Origin: Emticicia sp037153985
GTDB lineage: Bacteria; Bacteroidota; Bacteroidia; Cytophagales; Spirosomataceae
Length of the DNA stretch: 64,000 nt
Reading direction: 5' to 3'
NCBI RefSeq assembly: GCF_037153985.1
Contig: NZ_JBBAYI010000005.1
Span: 186,001-250,000 of the forward strand
A program made the translations under genes and the position numbers. Of this stretch, positions 10,788-20,548 are shown piece after piece. The notes under the pieces were generated by a model, which did not search any database, was not told the DNA's origin, and saw nothing but the letters and a program-made list of their open reading frames with translations. How positions within the stretch are numbered: position 1 is the first letter of the stretch; each line of letters opens with the position of its first letter.

Positions 10788-10993
10788 GCCCGCTCCGCAC
10801 GGGGCTTGCTATACTGCATGGTTGCCCGCCCAAGCAACGTGGAAAAAACTCCCCACAACTAAGGGGTAGGTTTAGGACTTTTGCTTGTTTTTGGGCTTAA
10901 AACGTGCTGTTTTGCCTACTGGAACAGTTTCTTCACCTGTATTAGCGGGCTGTAAGGCTCACAAATAAAATATTCACATAAACTAACAAAAGC

Positions 10994-11551
10994 ATGAAAA
11001 CTATCTCATTATTATTAGTGTCTGCTTTGATTTCTTTCGGGACATACGCTCAGAACACAGGCGAAAGAAAAGTAATGGTTGGCGGTGGTGAAATGAGTTC
11101 TTATAAAAATGCCATGGCCAATGTAATGAACTCAGGCGACCACACAAGGCTTACGGCTGCTTTGCAGTCGGCGGGTTTGATACAAACGCTACAAGGCCCC
11201 GGGCCATTTACTATTTTTGCTCCTACTAACGAAGCCTTTAATAAAATAGGTGCTACACCTGCTAAACCAACATTAACAAAGGTATTGAAATATCATGTAA
11301 TTGATGGGAAGTGGGACTCGAACGATTTAATGGCTGCCCTGAATGGTAACGGCGGGAGTATCTCGCTAAAAACCATGCAGGGGGGCTACCTGAAATTTTC
11401 GATGAACGGCGATAAAATTACCATTACAGATGAAAACGGTATGTCGGGGATGGTTACTGTAAAGGATATTTATCAGAGTAACGGGGTTGTGCACGTGGTT
11501 GATACGGTCATGATGCCGTTCGACAGCAAAAAATCGAAAATCAGTATGTAA
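10994..11551 (+). CDS. Secreted fasciclin (FAS1) domain protein
   Basis: 185 residues. MKTISLLLVSALISFGTYAQ is a signal peptide ending in AQ, the usual Bacteroidota cleavage context. One FAS1 domain follows, about residues 38-175, with the H1 motif FTIFAPTNEAFNKI and the H2 motif NGVVHVVDTVMMP near the end. FAS1 domains mediate adhesion or binding at the cell surface; the ligand cannot be told from sequence. There is no membrane anchor or lipobox, so it is probably periplasmic or released. It is monocistronic, between the rpoC terminator and its own terminator. Confidence 0.9.
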   Translation: MKTISLLLVSALISFGTYAQNTGERKVMVGGGEMSSYKNAMANVMNSGDHTRLTAALQSAGLIQTLQGPGPFTIFAPTNEAFNKIGATPAKPTLTKVLKYHVIDGKWDSNDLMAALNGNGGSISLKTMQGGYLKFSMNGDKITITDENGMSGMVTVKDIYQSNGVVHVVDTVMMPFDSKKSKISM

Positions 11552-11580
11552 TAAGGCTAGAAGTCGGTTATAATAGTTGG

Positions 11581-11621
11581 TAGCAGTAGGGCATTTTTGG
11601 GTGCTTTACTGCTATTTTTTT
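11581..11621 (+). terminator. Terminator after the FAS1 gene
   Basis: The arms TAGCAGTA (11581-11588) and TACTGCTA (11607-11614) form an 8-bp stem, followed by seven T residues. It lies 30 bp after the FAS1 stop and just beyond the convergent ogt stop. Confidence 0.75.
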
Positions 11622-11623
11622 GT

Positions 11624-12127
11624 TTAAAACAAGCTCAGTTGTTCTTGTCGGGGCAGGCTGCCTTCGTGTTGCAGGAGCCACTCTTTACGCCATAAGTCGC
11701 CGCCGTAGCCTACCAGTGTTTTGTCGGAGCCAATAACCCGATGGCAGGGCAGAATAATGGTAAGAGGGTTGTTGCCATTGGCAACGCCTACGGCCCTGAT
11801 AGCCTTTTCGTTGCCGATTCGGCGCGATAACTCTAGGTAAGAAATAGTTTTGCCGTAAGGAATAGTCAGGAGGGTTTGCCAGACAAGCCGCTGGAAGTCG
11901 GTTCCGTGGGGGAGCAAGGGCAGGTCAAAATCTTTTAACTGGCCTTTAAAGTAGGCATCAAACTGCCTGATGGTTTCATCAATGATAGCCGAGGTTTCGG
12001 GGGTTTGCTGTAACTGGCGGCTGGGTTTTTTTTGTGCTTCCCGAAAAAGCACATGGGTCAGGTGCGTATCGGTGGCTATTATTTCAAGTGCTCCTAAGGG
12101 AGACTCATAATGTTTTATATAGGTCAT
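11624..12127 (-). CDS. ogt: Methylated-DNA--protein-cysteine methyltransferase
   Basis: 167 residues. A suicide repair enzyme that transfers the alkyl group from O6-alkylguanine (or O4-alkylthymine) to its own cysteine. The active-site motif is ILPCHRVIGSD, with the acceptor cysteine in PCHR. The helix-turn-helix region PYGKTISYLELSRRIGNEKAIRAVG and the asparagine-hinge region are present upstream. Length fits a stand-alone Ogt/MGMT protein; there is no AdaA-type regulatory domain. It is convergent with the FAS1 gene and has no operon partner. Ogt and Ada-type C-terminal proteins are close relatives, so the symbol is by type, not proven orthology. Confidence 0.9.
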   Translation of the reverse strand: MTYIKHYESPLGALEIIATDTHLTHVLFREAQKKPSRQLQQTPETSAIIDETIRQFDAYFKGQLKDFDLPLLPHGTDFQRLVWQTLLTIPYGKTISYLELSRRIGNEKAIRAVGVANGNNPLTIILPCHRVIGSDKTLVGYGGDLWRKEWLLQHEGSLPRQEQLSLF

Positions 12128-12211
12128 ACGGCGGGCTTCAATGGGTTTTGTTTAACGATACGCTTTGTTTGGGGCTTTATTGTTATACAAATTTTATGGG
12201 TATTTAGTTTA

Positions 12212-12249
12212 AAGCACAAAAGCCGCTGGTTGAGCGGCTTCTTGTGCTT
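12212..12249 (-). terminator. Terminator of secA
   Basis: A long stem of two blocks, AAGCACAA-AAGCCGCT (12212-12227) pairing with AGCGGCTT and TTGTGCTT (12233-12249) with one unpaired base. It begins 24 bp beyond the secA stop on the minus strand. The following U-run is short, so efficiency is uncertain. Confidence 0.65.
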
Positions 12250-12272
12250 GTAATATATAATAATGAATGAGG

Positions 12273-15200
12273 TTAATCAACCAATACGGCTTTGCCGCTG
12301 ATAACGTCGTCTTCTACGTTTTTGTATTTTACCTCACGTTTTACTGTACCGTCTTTATACTGCACGCTTACGCGTTGGTTACGGTCGGCAATTTTCTGGG
12401 CACGGGCTGGCGTTACGGGGCGCGCGCCTGAGTCGGCACTGCCGCCTTCTTCGCTGGCTTTGTTGGTTTGTAGCTTCGGTTTTTCCTCGCGTATTGGTGC
12501 CGGATTTATTTGTTGGAAACGTAGCTCTGCTACATTGGCTTTCATGAGGAAGCTAACGGTGTCGGTATTTACCTTGTTCAGGAAGTTCTTGAAGAGTTCT
12601 ACGGCTTCAAACTTATAAATCAACAATGGGTCTTTTTGCTCATAAGAGGCGTTCTGTACCGATTGTTTCAGGTCGTCCATGTCGCGCAGGTGTTCTTTCC
12701 ATTCTTGGTCAATTACCGATAGCGAAATGTGTTTTTCTATTTCCTTGATAAGCTCGCGGCCATTGCTTTCTACGGCGTTTTTCAGGTTGCAGTAAAGGCC
12801 TATGTTCTGAGTGCCATCGCCAACAACGGCAATAAATTGCTCGTCGGTCATGGCGCGGCGGCCTTGCAGTACGTTTTCAAGCACCGGAACCATATTCTGG
12901 CAGATGGCCTCGTTTTTGGCTTTATAGACGCGTTCGGCCTGTTGATAGAGGCGGTCAACGAGTTTGCTGTTGCCTTTCGAGAACTCATTGCGTTCTATTT
13001 CGGGCTGAATAGCCAGTTTCTGGATACAACGTAGTTCAAATTCATCATAATTGCCTTCGGCGTTCATGACAAGATCGTTACAGGTATCGTACATGATATT
13101 GGCAATGTCGAGGGCCAGCCTGTCGCCGAAGAGGGCATTTTTACGGCGTTTATAGATGGTATCACGCTGAATATTCATTACGTCGTCATATTCAATGAGG
13201 CGTTTACGTGTACCAAAGTTATTTTCTTCTACTTTTTTCTGCGCTCTTTCAATAGAGTTGGTAATCATTGAGTGCTGAATTACCTCGCCTTCTTCCATAC
13301 CCATGCGGTCCATTACTTTGGCGATACGGTCTGAGCCGAACATACGCATGAGTTGGTCTTCGAGTGAGACGAAGAACTGCGACGTGCCGGGGTCTCCCTG
13401 ACGACCCGACCGGCCTCTTAGCTGGCGGTCAACGCGGCGGGAGTCGTGGCGTTCGGTACCGATAATAGCCAACCCTCCGGCATTTCGGCTGTCGGGTGTA
13501 AGTTTGATGTCGGTACCACGGCCGGCCATGTTGGTGGCAATGGTAACGGTGCCGGGTTTTCCGGCTTCGGCTACGATTTCGGCCTCACGTGCGTGTTGTT
13601 TGGCGTTCAGTACCTGATGCGGAACCTTCCGTAAGGTAAGTAGTTTGCTCAGGATTTCGGAGTTTTCGACCGATGTTGTCCCTACCAGTACCGGACGACC
13701 GATTTTTACCAGTTCGGTAATTTCCTCTACCACGGCGTTGTATTTTTCGCGCACGGTTTTGTAAACTTTATCTTCCTGGTCTTTACGGATAATTGGCCTG
13801 TTAGTAGGAATTGTAACTACATCGAGCTTATATATTTTCCAGAACTCGCCTGCTTCTGTTTCGGCAGTACCCGTCATACCCGCTAGTTTGTGGTACATAC
13901 GGAAGTAGTTCTGAAGCGTAATGGTGGCATACGTTTGGGTTGAGTCTTCAACTTTTACGTTTTCTTTGGCTTCAACGGCTTGGTGAAGGCCGTCAGACCA
14001 ACGGCGGCCATCCATGATACGGCCTGTTTGTTCGTCTACGATTAATACTTTGTTATCAAGCACCACGTATTCAACGTCTTTCTCGAACAAAGTATAGGCT
14101 TTCAGTAACTGGTTAACGGCATGGATGCGCTCGGCTTTCATGGAGTAGTCGCGGATGAGCTCATCTTTTTTCAGGATTTTATCCTGCTCGTTAAGGTCTG
14201 ACTTTTCGATAGCTGCCAGGTCGACGCTCAGGTCGGGCATAATAAAGAAATTGTGGTCTTCGCTCTCACCTGCAAGGAAATCAAGCCCTTTATCGGTTAA
14301 CTCTATCGAGTTATTTTTTTCTTCAATCGTGAAATAAAGCGGCGCGTTGGCTTCTGGCATCAGCTTCTGGTTTTCGGCCAGATAAATAGCTTCTGTTTCT
14401 TGCAGAATTTGTCTCATGCCTTGTTCTGACAGAAACTTAATTAACGGCTTGCTTTTAGGCAAACCACGAAACGCGCGGAACAACGCCAGCCCACCTTCTT
14501 TTTTATTACCTGCCGCAATTAGTTTTTTGGCTTCGTTGAGGTAGCTGTTCACAAGGGTTTTTTGTGCTTCTACAATGCGTAAGATACGTGGCTTGAGCGA
14601 AAGGAATAGTTCTTCGTCGCCGGTGCGAGACATAGGCCCACTGATAATGAGGGGCGTACGTGCGTCGTCAATCAGGACGGAGTCAACCTCATCGACCATT
14701 GCGTAGTGGTGTTCGCGTTGTACGAGTTCTTCGGGGTCGTTCACCATGTTGTCACGCAGGTAGTCAAAACCAAATTCGTTGTTGGTTCCGTAGGTAATAC
14801 CTGCCTGATAAGCGGCACGGCGAGCGGCCGAGTTAGCGGGGTATTTATCGATACAGTCGCAGGTGATGCCGTTAAATTCAAAAACAGGCCCCATCCACTC
14901 CGAGTCACGGCGTGCGAGGTAGTCGTTCACGGTTACGATGTGTACGCCTTTGCCTGCCAGCGCATTCAGAAACGCCGGAAACGTTGCCACAAGGGTTTTA
15001 CCCTCACCGGTAGCCATTTCCGAAATTTTGCCTTTATGCAGGGCTGCGCCACCAATTATCTGCACGTCATAGTGAACCATGTTCCAAGTAATGGTAGCAC
15101 CAGCGGCCTGCCATTGGTTTTTCCAGATGGCTTTATCGCCCTCGATAGTGATATGCCCTTTTTTCATGGCCAGTTCGCGGTCGAGGTGCGTAGCTGTTAC

Positions 15201-15599
15201 AACTATTTCGGTATTTTCGGTGAAACGGCGAGCGGTTTCTTTGACAATGGCGAAGGCTTTAGGCAGGATTTCGAGCAGAACAACTTCCAGTTCTTTGTTT
15301 CTTTCGAGTTTAAGGTCGTCAATTTTTTTGAAATTAACTTCTTTTTCATCGATTCCCATGTCGGGGTCTTGCTCAATAGCGGTCTTTATCTGGGCTATTT
15401 GTTGGTCGATATGAGAAAGTTTCTGCGCAATATATTCTTGTAGTTCTATTGTCTTTTGGCGAAACTCATCGTGGGAAAGACTCTGTAACTTAGCAAACTC
15501 CTCGTTTGTCAGCTTTACATAAGGTTGTAGTTCCTTATTGTCTTTGTCAGACTTTGTTCCAAAAATCTGTGTGATTCCCTTGGTTAAAAAATTCAACAT
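12273..15599 (-). CDS. secA: Preprotein translocase ATPase SecA
   Basis: 1,108 residues, the cytosolic motor that drives unfolded preproteins through SecYEG. The Walker A motif MATGEGKT is at about residues 195-202 and the DEVD box (MVDEVDSVLIDDART) at 303-306. The preprotein cross-linking domain and the second RecA-like domain (TNMAGRGTDIKL, GRSGRQGDPG) follow. The large size relative to the E. coli protein (901) is normal for Bacteroidota, which carry insertions in NBD1. The C-terminus (KYKNVEDDVISGKAVLVD) lacks the Cys-rich zinc tail of the E. coli protein, also common in this phylum. Transcribed alone, divergent from the oxidoreductase gene at 15909. Confidence 0.97.
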   Translation of the reverse strand: MLNFLTKGITQIFGTKSDKDNKELQPYVKLTNEEFAKLQSLSHDEFRQKTIELQEYIAQKLSHIDQQIAQIKTAIEQDPDMGIDEKEVNFKKIDDLKLERNKELEVVLLEILPKAFAIVKETARRFTENTEIVVTATHLDRELAMKKGHITIEGDKAIWKNQWQAAGATITWNMVHYDVQIIGGAALHKGKISEMATGEGKTLVATFPAFLNALAGKGVHIVTVNDYLARRDSEWMGPVFEFNGITCDCIDKYPANSAARRAAYQAGITYGTNNEFGFDYLRDNMVNDPEELVQREHHYAMVDEVDSVLIDDARTPLIISGPMSRTGDEELFLSLKPRILRIVEAQKTLVNSYLNEAKKLIAAGNKKEGGLALFRAFRGLPKSKPLIKFLSEQGMRQILQETEAIYLAENQKLMPEANAPLYFTIEEKNNSIELTDKGLDFLAGESEDHNFFIMPDLSVDLAAIEKSDLNEQDKILKKDELIRDYSMKAERIHAVNQLLKAYTLFEKDVEYVVLDNKVLIVDEQTGRIMDGRRWSDGLHQAVEAKENVKVEDSTQTYATITLQNYFRMYHKLAGMTGTAETEAGEFWKIYKLDVVTIPTNRPIIRKDQEDKVYKTVREKYNAVVEEITELVKIGRPVLVGTTSVENSEILSKLLTLRKVPHQVLNAKQHAREAEIVAEAGKPGTVTIATNMAGRGTDIKLTPDSRNAGGLAIIGTERHDSRRVDRQLRGRSGRQGDPGTSQFFVSLEDQLMRMFGSDRIAKVMDRMGMEEGEVIQHSMITNSIERAQKKVEENNFGTRKRLIEYDDVMNIQRDTIYKRRKNALFGDRLALDIANIMYDTCNDLVMNAEGNYDEFELRCIQKLAIQPEIERNEFSKGNSKLVDRLYQQAERVYKAKNEAICQNMVPVLENVLQGRRAMTDEQFIAVVGDGTQNIGLYCNLKNAVESNGRELIKEIEKHISLSVIDQEWKEHLRDMDDLKQSVQNASYEQKDPLLIYKFEAVELFKNFLNKVNTDTVSFLMKANVAELRFQQINPAPIREEKPKLQTNKASEEGGSADSGARPVTPARAQKIADRNQRVSVQYKDGTVKREVKYKNVEDDVISGKAVLVD

Positions 15600-15908
15600 C
15601 TGTATATCTTGTTCGTTAATTTCTGAGATAATATGAAATAATTGCTGTCAAATATCTTTCCAAATATGCAAAACCTGCCATTTTGTCAAAACGTAAATGG
15701 CTGAGGTTAAACTATTCTGGCTGAAAAGGCTACAAATTTAAGATTTTATGACACTTAAATAACTACAAAATTAGGGGAATATTGTTAATAAACTGCCAAT
15801 GCCGGAGCATAATCATGAAATTTTAAAGTTTATTTAATTCTTTCTTTTCAGATACATAGCAAAAATGCCTTTTCTTCTTGTAATTTTAACCCAAAAAAAC
15901 AAAACCCG
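15600..15908. other. Divergent intergenic region, secA / oxidoreductase
   Basis: 309 bases, AT-rich, carrying the control sequences of two divergent genes. Only a secA promoter candidate (15661-15690) can be suggested; no operator, RNA gene or small ORF was recognised. Confidence 0.5.
15661..15690 (-). promoter_or_regulatory. Candidate secA promoter
   Basis: Read on the minus strand: TTTG (15690-15687), an 18-bp spacer, then CATATTTG (15668-15661). One mismatch to the Bacteroidota TAnnTTTG -7 box. The 5' leader would be about 55 nt. Confidence 0.4.
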
Positions 15909-18830
15909 ATGTTTGAGTCATTGCTGAAAGCGTTTGAGGGAGAATTATACTTCAGAAATACCACTACCGACGAGGCCATCAGGGCCGTATATGCCACCGA
16001 TGCCTCGGTGTATCAGGAAAAACCCCTTGCCGTTGCCTTACCCAAAAGTGTGCAGGATATACGCCAGTTAATCAGGTTTGCTCAGGAGAACGCCCTTACG
16101 CTGATACCACGTGCAGCCGGAACCTCGCTGGCCGGGCAGGTTGTGGGGCAGGGGCTGGTGGTTGATGTTTCAAAAAACTTTAGGCAGATTCTGGAAGTAA
16201 ACCGCACTGAAAAATGGGTAAGGGTACAGCCCGGCGTAATCAGAGACGACCTGAACGCCCACCTGAAACCCTACGGGCTTATGTTCGGGCCGGAAACCTC
16301 GACCTCGAGCCGTGCCATGATTGGCGGCATGATTGGGAATAACTCCTGCGGGTTGCATTCTATTATATGGGGTAGCACCCGCGACAACCTGCTGGAAGTA
16401 ACCGCCCTGCTGGCCGATGGCAGCCAAGCCGTTTTTGGAGCCATAACCGCCCACGAACTGCAAGAAAAATGCGCGCTGAATAATGCCGAAGGGGCTATTT
16501 ACAGGCAGTTGAGTGCGCTCATTAACGATGCCGGCAATAGGGCGGCTATAAATGAGGGTTTCCCGAAAAAGAGCATTACCCGCCGCAACACGGGCTATGC
16601 CCTTGATATAATTGCAGATATGTGGCAGTTTGAGAAAGACCAGCCACTAAACCTGAGTAGTTTAATTGCTGGCTCGGAGGGTACGTTGTGCCTAGTAACC
16701 GAAGCCAAACTTAAACTGATTGATTTACCCCCCGCCCAAGCAGGCATGGTGGCCGTGCATACGATAAGCCTGCACGAAGCCCTACTGGCAAACCTGATTG
16801 CGCTCAGGCATGGGTGTGCGGCATCGGAACTGGTAGATGACTTTATTCTGGAGTTTACGAAAACCAACATCGAGCAATCGAAAAACAGGTTTTTTATTGA
16901 GGGTGGCCCGAAGGCGATTCTGATGGTTGAGTTTTTTGCCGAAACCGAGGCCGATATTCGGGAAAAAGCAGAAAAACTGATTGCCGAATTAAAGGCCAGC
17001 CAGCTAGGCTATGCCTACCCGATTTTATTGCAGGACGATGCCAAAAAAGCATGGGATGTGCGCAAAGGCGGGCTTGGCTTGTTAAGAAACCTGCCCGGCG
17101 ATACGCAACCCGTTAACCTCATAGAAGATTGTGCCGTTGATGTGGCAGACCTGCCCGCTTATATTGCCGAACTAGAGGTGCTATTGAAAAACCACGGGGT
17201 GCAGTATTCGATGTACGCACACGCGGGTGCGGGCGAGTTGCACGTTGAGCCGATGATTAACCTGAAAAAATCGGAGGGGCAGCAGTTGTTCAGAACCATT
17301 CTGGCTGAAACGGCTGCGCTGGTAAAAAAATATGGAGGGTCGCTTTCGGGTGAGCATGGCGACGGACGTTTGCGGGGCGAGTTTATTCCGTTCATGATGG
17401 GCGAAAAAAACTATGCACTTTTCAGAGAAGTAAAACGGATTTTTGACCCTCAGGGGCTATTCAATCAAGGAAAAATTGTAGATACCCCACCCATGAACGC
17501 CTTCATGCGGTATGTGCCTGACCAACCTGTTGGGCTACCGACAACGGTTTTTGACTTTTCGGGGCAGGAGAATATGCTGCGGCTGGCAGAGAAATGCAGT
17601 GGCTCGGGCGATTGCCGCAAAACCGAAATAACGGGTGGTACTATGTGCCCCAGTTATATGGCTACCCGCAGCGAGCGCGACACCACCCGCGCAAGGGCTA
17701 ATATTCTGCGCCAGTACCTGACCCAACCTGCGGCCAATAAGGTAGGCATGGAAGAAACCAAAGAGATTCTGGACTTGTGTTTGTCGTGCAAAGCCTGTAA
17801 GTCGGAATGCCCGTCGAGCGTGGATATTGCCAAAATGAAAGGCGAGTTTCTGCAATCGTATTATGACACAAACGGGGTTCCGTTCCGCTCAAAACTGATT
17901 GGTACTTTTACCAAACAAATGCGCTTGGCTATGCTGGCTCCGTGGGCATATAACTTTATTTTCAAGACCAACTTTACGCGCCGCATAGCCAACAGGGTTG
18001 TGGGGTTTCATCCTGAGCGTACCATGCCTTTGCTGCACAAGCAAACGCTCCGAAAATGGTATGAGCAGTCGGCCGAGGTGCGGGGCTTCAGGTCAGATAA
18101 AAAAGTATACCTGTTTTGTGACGAATTCACGAATTATAACGATGTGCGCATAGGCCAGCAACTGATATTGCTTTTACAGCAACTGGGCTATGAAGTTATT
18201 ATACCTGCGCATACCGAAAGCGGACGAACGTATTTGTCGAAAGGGATGGTTCGGGAGGCGCAAAAAATAGCCATTCAGAATGTGAATAGGCTCAAAGAAC
18301 TGGTTAAGGCCGAAACCCCGATTATTGGCATTGAGCCGTCGGCGATTCTGACATTGAAAGACGAGTACCTTGAGCTAGTGCCTGCCCATTTGCAGGAGGC
18401 TGCCCAACAGCTAGCCCAGCATACTTTTATATTTGAAGAATGGTTTGCCCGCGAGATAGACAGAGGCAATATTAAAAAAGAGGCTTTTTCGACCGAGAAA
18501 AGGCTCATAAAATTACACGGGCATTGCCACCAGAAGGCGTTGTCGTCGCTTACGCCTACCAAAAAGAGTTTATCGTTACCGGCCAATTATGAAGTACACC
18601 TGATTCCGTCGGGTTGTTGTGGCATGGCGGGGTCGTTCGGGTACGAAGCCGAACACTATGAGGTTTCGATGAAAATTGGTGAACTGGTGCTTTTTCCGAC
18701 CGTCAGGAAACAGCCCGACGACGTAATTATTGCCGCCCCCGGCACTAGTTGCCGCCACCAGATAAAAGATGGCACAGGGCGCATAGCCCAGCATCCGGTC
18801 GAGATTCTGTACGAAGCACTTGTTAAGTAA
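15909..18830 (+). CDS. FAD-binding / Fe-S oxidoreductase fusion (D-lactate or D-2-hydroxyglutarate dehydrogenase type)
   Basis: 973 residues, fusing a GlcD-like flavin dehydrogenase to a GlpC-like iron-sulfur and CCG module, the architecture of YdiJ and related D-2-hydroxyacid dehydrogenases. The FAD-binding PCMH domain lies at about residues 30-210 (IPRAAGTSLAGQVVGQGL, then IGGMIGNNSCG). The FAD-oxidase C-terminal domain ends near residue 540 with the signature SGEHGDGRLRGEF (about 479). Ferredoxin-type cysteines follow in CSGSGDCRK (from 563) and CLSCKACKSEC (from about 624). The CCG domain has HGHCHQKAL and SGCCGMAGSFGYE (about 900). It should oxidise a D-2-hydroxyacid and pass electrons to the quinone pool; the exact substrate cannot be told. 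Confidence 0.88.
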   Translation: MFESLLKAFEGELYFRNTTTDEAIRAVYATDASVYQEKPLAVALPKSVQDIRQLIRFAQENALTLIPRAAGTSLAGQVVGQGLVVDVSKNFRQILEVNRTEKWVRVQPGVIRDDLNAHLKPYGLMFGPETSTSSRAMIGGMIGNNSCGLHSIIWGSTRDNLLEVTALLADGSQAVFGAITAHELQEKCALNNAEGAIYRQLSALINDAGNRAAINEGFPKKSITRRNTGYALDIIADMWQFEKDQPLNLSSLIAGSEGTLCLVTEAKLKLIDLPPAQAGMVAVHTISLHEALLANLIALRHGCAASELVDDFILEFTKTNIEQSKNRFFIEGGPKAILMVEFFAETEADIREKAEKLIAELKASQLGYAYPILLQDDAKKAWDVRKGGLGLLRNLPGDTQPVNLIEDCAVDVADLPAYIAELEVLLKNHGVQYSMYAHAGAGELHVEPMINLKKSEGQQLFRTILAETAALVKKYGGSLSGEHGDGRLRGEFIPFMMGEKNYALFREVKRIFDPQGLFNQGKIVDTPPMNAFMRYVPDQPVGLPTTVFDFSGQENMLRLAEKCSGSGDCRKTEITGGTMCPSYMATRSERDTTRARANILRQYLTQPAANKVGMEETKEILDLCLSCKACKSECPSSVDIAKMKGEFLQSYYDTNGVPFRSKLIGTFTKQMRLAMLAPWAYNFIFKTNFTRRIANRVVGFHPERTMPLLHKQTLRKWYEQSAEVRGFRSDKKVYLFCDEFTNYNDVRIGQQLILLLQQLGYEVIIPAHTESGRTYLSKGMVREAQKIAIQNVNRLKELVKAETPIIGIEPSAILTLKDEYLELVPAHLQEAAQQLAQHTFIFEEWFAREIDRGNIKKEAFSTEKRLIKLHGHCHQKALSSLTPTKKSLSLPANYEVHLIPSGCCGMAGSFGYEAEHYEVSMKIGELVLFPTVRKQPDDVIIAAPGTSCRHQIKDGTGRIAQHPVEILYEALVK

Positions 18831-18961
18831 AAAATAAACCTATGCGTTGCTTAATTGTTTTCATAGCATAGTGTTATTTTTTTCTACAAAAAAAACTTAT
18901 TTTTAAATGCTTTATATTAGTTGCAATGTTTTTAATTATATAAAATTCTAAGGATATATAT

Positions 18962-19135
18962 ATGAATAGTTATTACTACCCAGCTTTGCTTCCTATAAGC
19001 ACTTTAAATATATTCTTTTATGTACTCGGTATTATTGTTTTTATTCTACTAAAAGTTATTAACTTTTGTTTGGTATTTGGAATCTACTTTTCATGTTTAG
19101 AAACTAGAGAGAAGAAAGTAATAATTATTAGCTAA
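18962..19135 (+). CDS. Small membrane protein, 57 aa
   Basis: An ATG-started 57-codon frame (MNSYYYPALLPISTLNIFFY...) with one long hydrophobic stretch (about residues 14-46) and a charged tail (ETREKK). It lies in a strongly AT-rich stretch between GC-richer housekeeping genes and precedes an equally AT-rich frame at 19236. No family is recognised. The coding call rests on the intact frame, the hydrophobic profile and the context, so it is tentative. Confidence 0.4.
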   Translation: MNSYYYPALLPISTLNIFFYVLGIIVFILLKVINFCLVFGIYFSCLETREKKVIIIS

Positions 19136-19235
19136 ATTTATTCGGGATTATTTGTGCTATTGTAGATGCGTATACCTATGAGTCAGGATTATACTTAAAA
19201 ATATAGATATATCTAACATTTAAATTATAATATAC

Positions 19236-19796
19236 ATGGGAAAAACATATAAAATTTTTGCTGCTATTCACTCAGAAGCTAGAAGTGGAGATGTATGGAC
19301 ATATGAAAAATTTATTCAAAGACCACGGCTCATTAAGATTAGTAGACCTAAATCTAATATTTACATAATAGTAACTTATAGACATATAGATGAAAATTTT
19401 GAAAGCATATATAATCCAGAAGAGACTAATCCAGAAGAGACTAATAAACAAGAGACTAATAAAGATGGGAGTATAAACAAAAAAAATTTAAATAAGAAGC
19501 TAAAGCGATACCGATTAACGCCTAACGCCTTGGTTATTGACAGCTATTATAAGACTAAGTTATTTTTAGAAAACCAGACAGAGGTAGAATTATGTGTTGT
19601 CCCCGTAAAAAGCTATCAATTTTGTTATCACATCAAATACTTATGGCAGCATCCAAATGATAGCATTAGGTTGGCCACTTACCTGTCAGTAGTTTCAATA
19701 GTTATTAGTCTTTTGCCAATTTCATACTTCCATGAATTAATACGTGATTTTTTTAAATTTCTAATCTCCTGTCTTTGTAGATGCTTTAATTCATGA
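19236..19796 (+). CDS. Hypothetical protein with C-terminal membrane segment
   Basis: 186 residues, ATG start. The N-terminal part is soluble and basic. A short tandem amino-acid repeat, NPEETNPEETNKQETNK, lies near residues 60-80, encoded by near-identical DNA units. A hydrophobic segment of about 25 residues (ATYLSVVSIVISLLPISYF) near residue 150 and a Cys-rich end (SCLCRCF) suggest a tail-anchored protein. Strong AT bias and lack of any known motif suggest a recently acquired gene. Function unknown. Confidence 0.6.
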   Translation: MGKTYKIFAAIHSEARSGDVWTYEKFIQRPRLIKISRPKSNIYIIVTYRHIDENFESIYNPEETNPEETNKQETNKDGSINKKNLNKKLKRYRLTPNALVIDSYYKTKLFLENQTEVELCVVPVKSYQFCYHIKYLWQHPNDSIRLATYLSVVSIVISLLPISYFHELIRDFFKFLISCLCRCFNS

Positions 19797-20021
19797 ATAT
19801 GTTTTTATTGCTCTTATGGGGAAATATGTCGTAGTTTATTCTCTCATTTGGTAAACGCCAGATAGGAATGATATAAATCGTCGTCAGATAATGCTTTTAA
19901 TATTTTCATAAGGAAGTAAAGGTTGTATTTATAATTATATCAATTGAACATCTGTATTCATATACAAAAAATTATCCGTTAAATTGTTACAAACAAGTAT
20001 ATCATTACTATTAATTAACGA

Positions 20022-20396
20022 ATGAACATTTTAGAACAGCTTGAAGCGCAAGGCTATCAGGCCGAAGAAGTCAAAACTGCTTTTGAAACCCTCTTACTGG
20101 GTGTTGATTTTGAAGAAAAAATAAAGACAATCCAAAAGAAATGTGTTGTGTCGGTCGAACGGGCAGAAGAACTATTAATGCTGGCAGATAAACATCAGGA
20201 AGAACTGGGGCAATATTATCGTACGCCGTCAGACAAAAAAGGCGGGAGTGTTGCGTCAAAACTGGTATCGGCCGGATTGATTCTTATCGCCATTATTAAA
20301 ATCCTGAATGGCAGGGGGCATATTTTAGATTATATTTTTGTACTGGCCGGAATCGGGCTGTTTATCTACGCTATTTTTTTTGAGGACAAAAAATGA
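20022..20396 (+). CDS. Hypothetical small membrane protein, 124 aa
   Basis: 124 residues. The N-terminal 70 residues are soluble and predicted helical (MNILEQLEAQGYQAEEVKTAFETLL), rich in Glu and Lys. Two adjacent hydrophobic helices follow (SKLVSAGLILIAIIKIL and ILDYIFVLAGIGLFIYAIFF), and the tail is EDKK. Composition is closer to the chromosomal backbone than the two genes before it. No family is recognised. The topology suggests an inner-membrane protein with a cytosolic helical domain. Confidence 0.65.
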   Translation: MNILEQLEAQGYQAEEVKTAFETLLLGVDFEEKIKTIQKKCVVSVERAEELLMLADKHQEELGQYYRTPSDKKGGSVASKLVSAGLILIAIIKILNGRGHILDYIFVLAGIGLFIYAIFFEDKK

Positions 20397-20446
20397 GCCT
20401 ATCTGTTATCAATAGGGCTTAATTGGGGGCAAGGTGTTAGGCGTTT

Positions 20447-20548
20447 ATGTTATCGGTTGCTTGGTTCAAGTGGTGGAATCTGTTTTTCTTCGACATGATA
20501 TTCTTTATGCTTTGCTATATGATACTGAATAAAAGTCGAGACTATTAA
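20447..20548 (+). CDS. Possible small hydrophobic peptide, 33 aa
   Basis: An ATG frame of 33 codons beginning MLSVAWFKWWNLFFFDMIFF, almost wholly hydrophobic and aromatic, ending NKSRDY. It lies in the 250-bp gap between the 124-aa membrane protein and the convergent aldo/keto reductase. Nothing else supports translation; it may be chance. Confidence 0.2.
   Translation: MLSVAWFKWWNLFFFDMIFFMLCYMILNKSRDY

Noticed and set aside
14706..15443. Long plus-strand frame of 245 codons within secA
   Set aside because: It lies wholly antisense to the conserved secA coding sequence; a shadow caused by codon bias.
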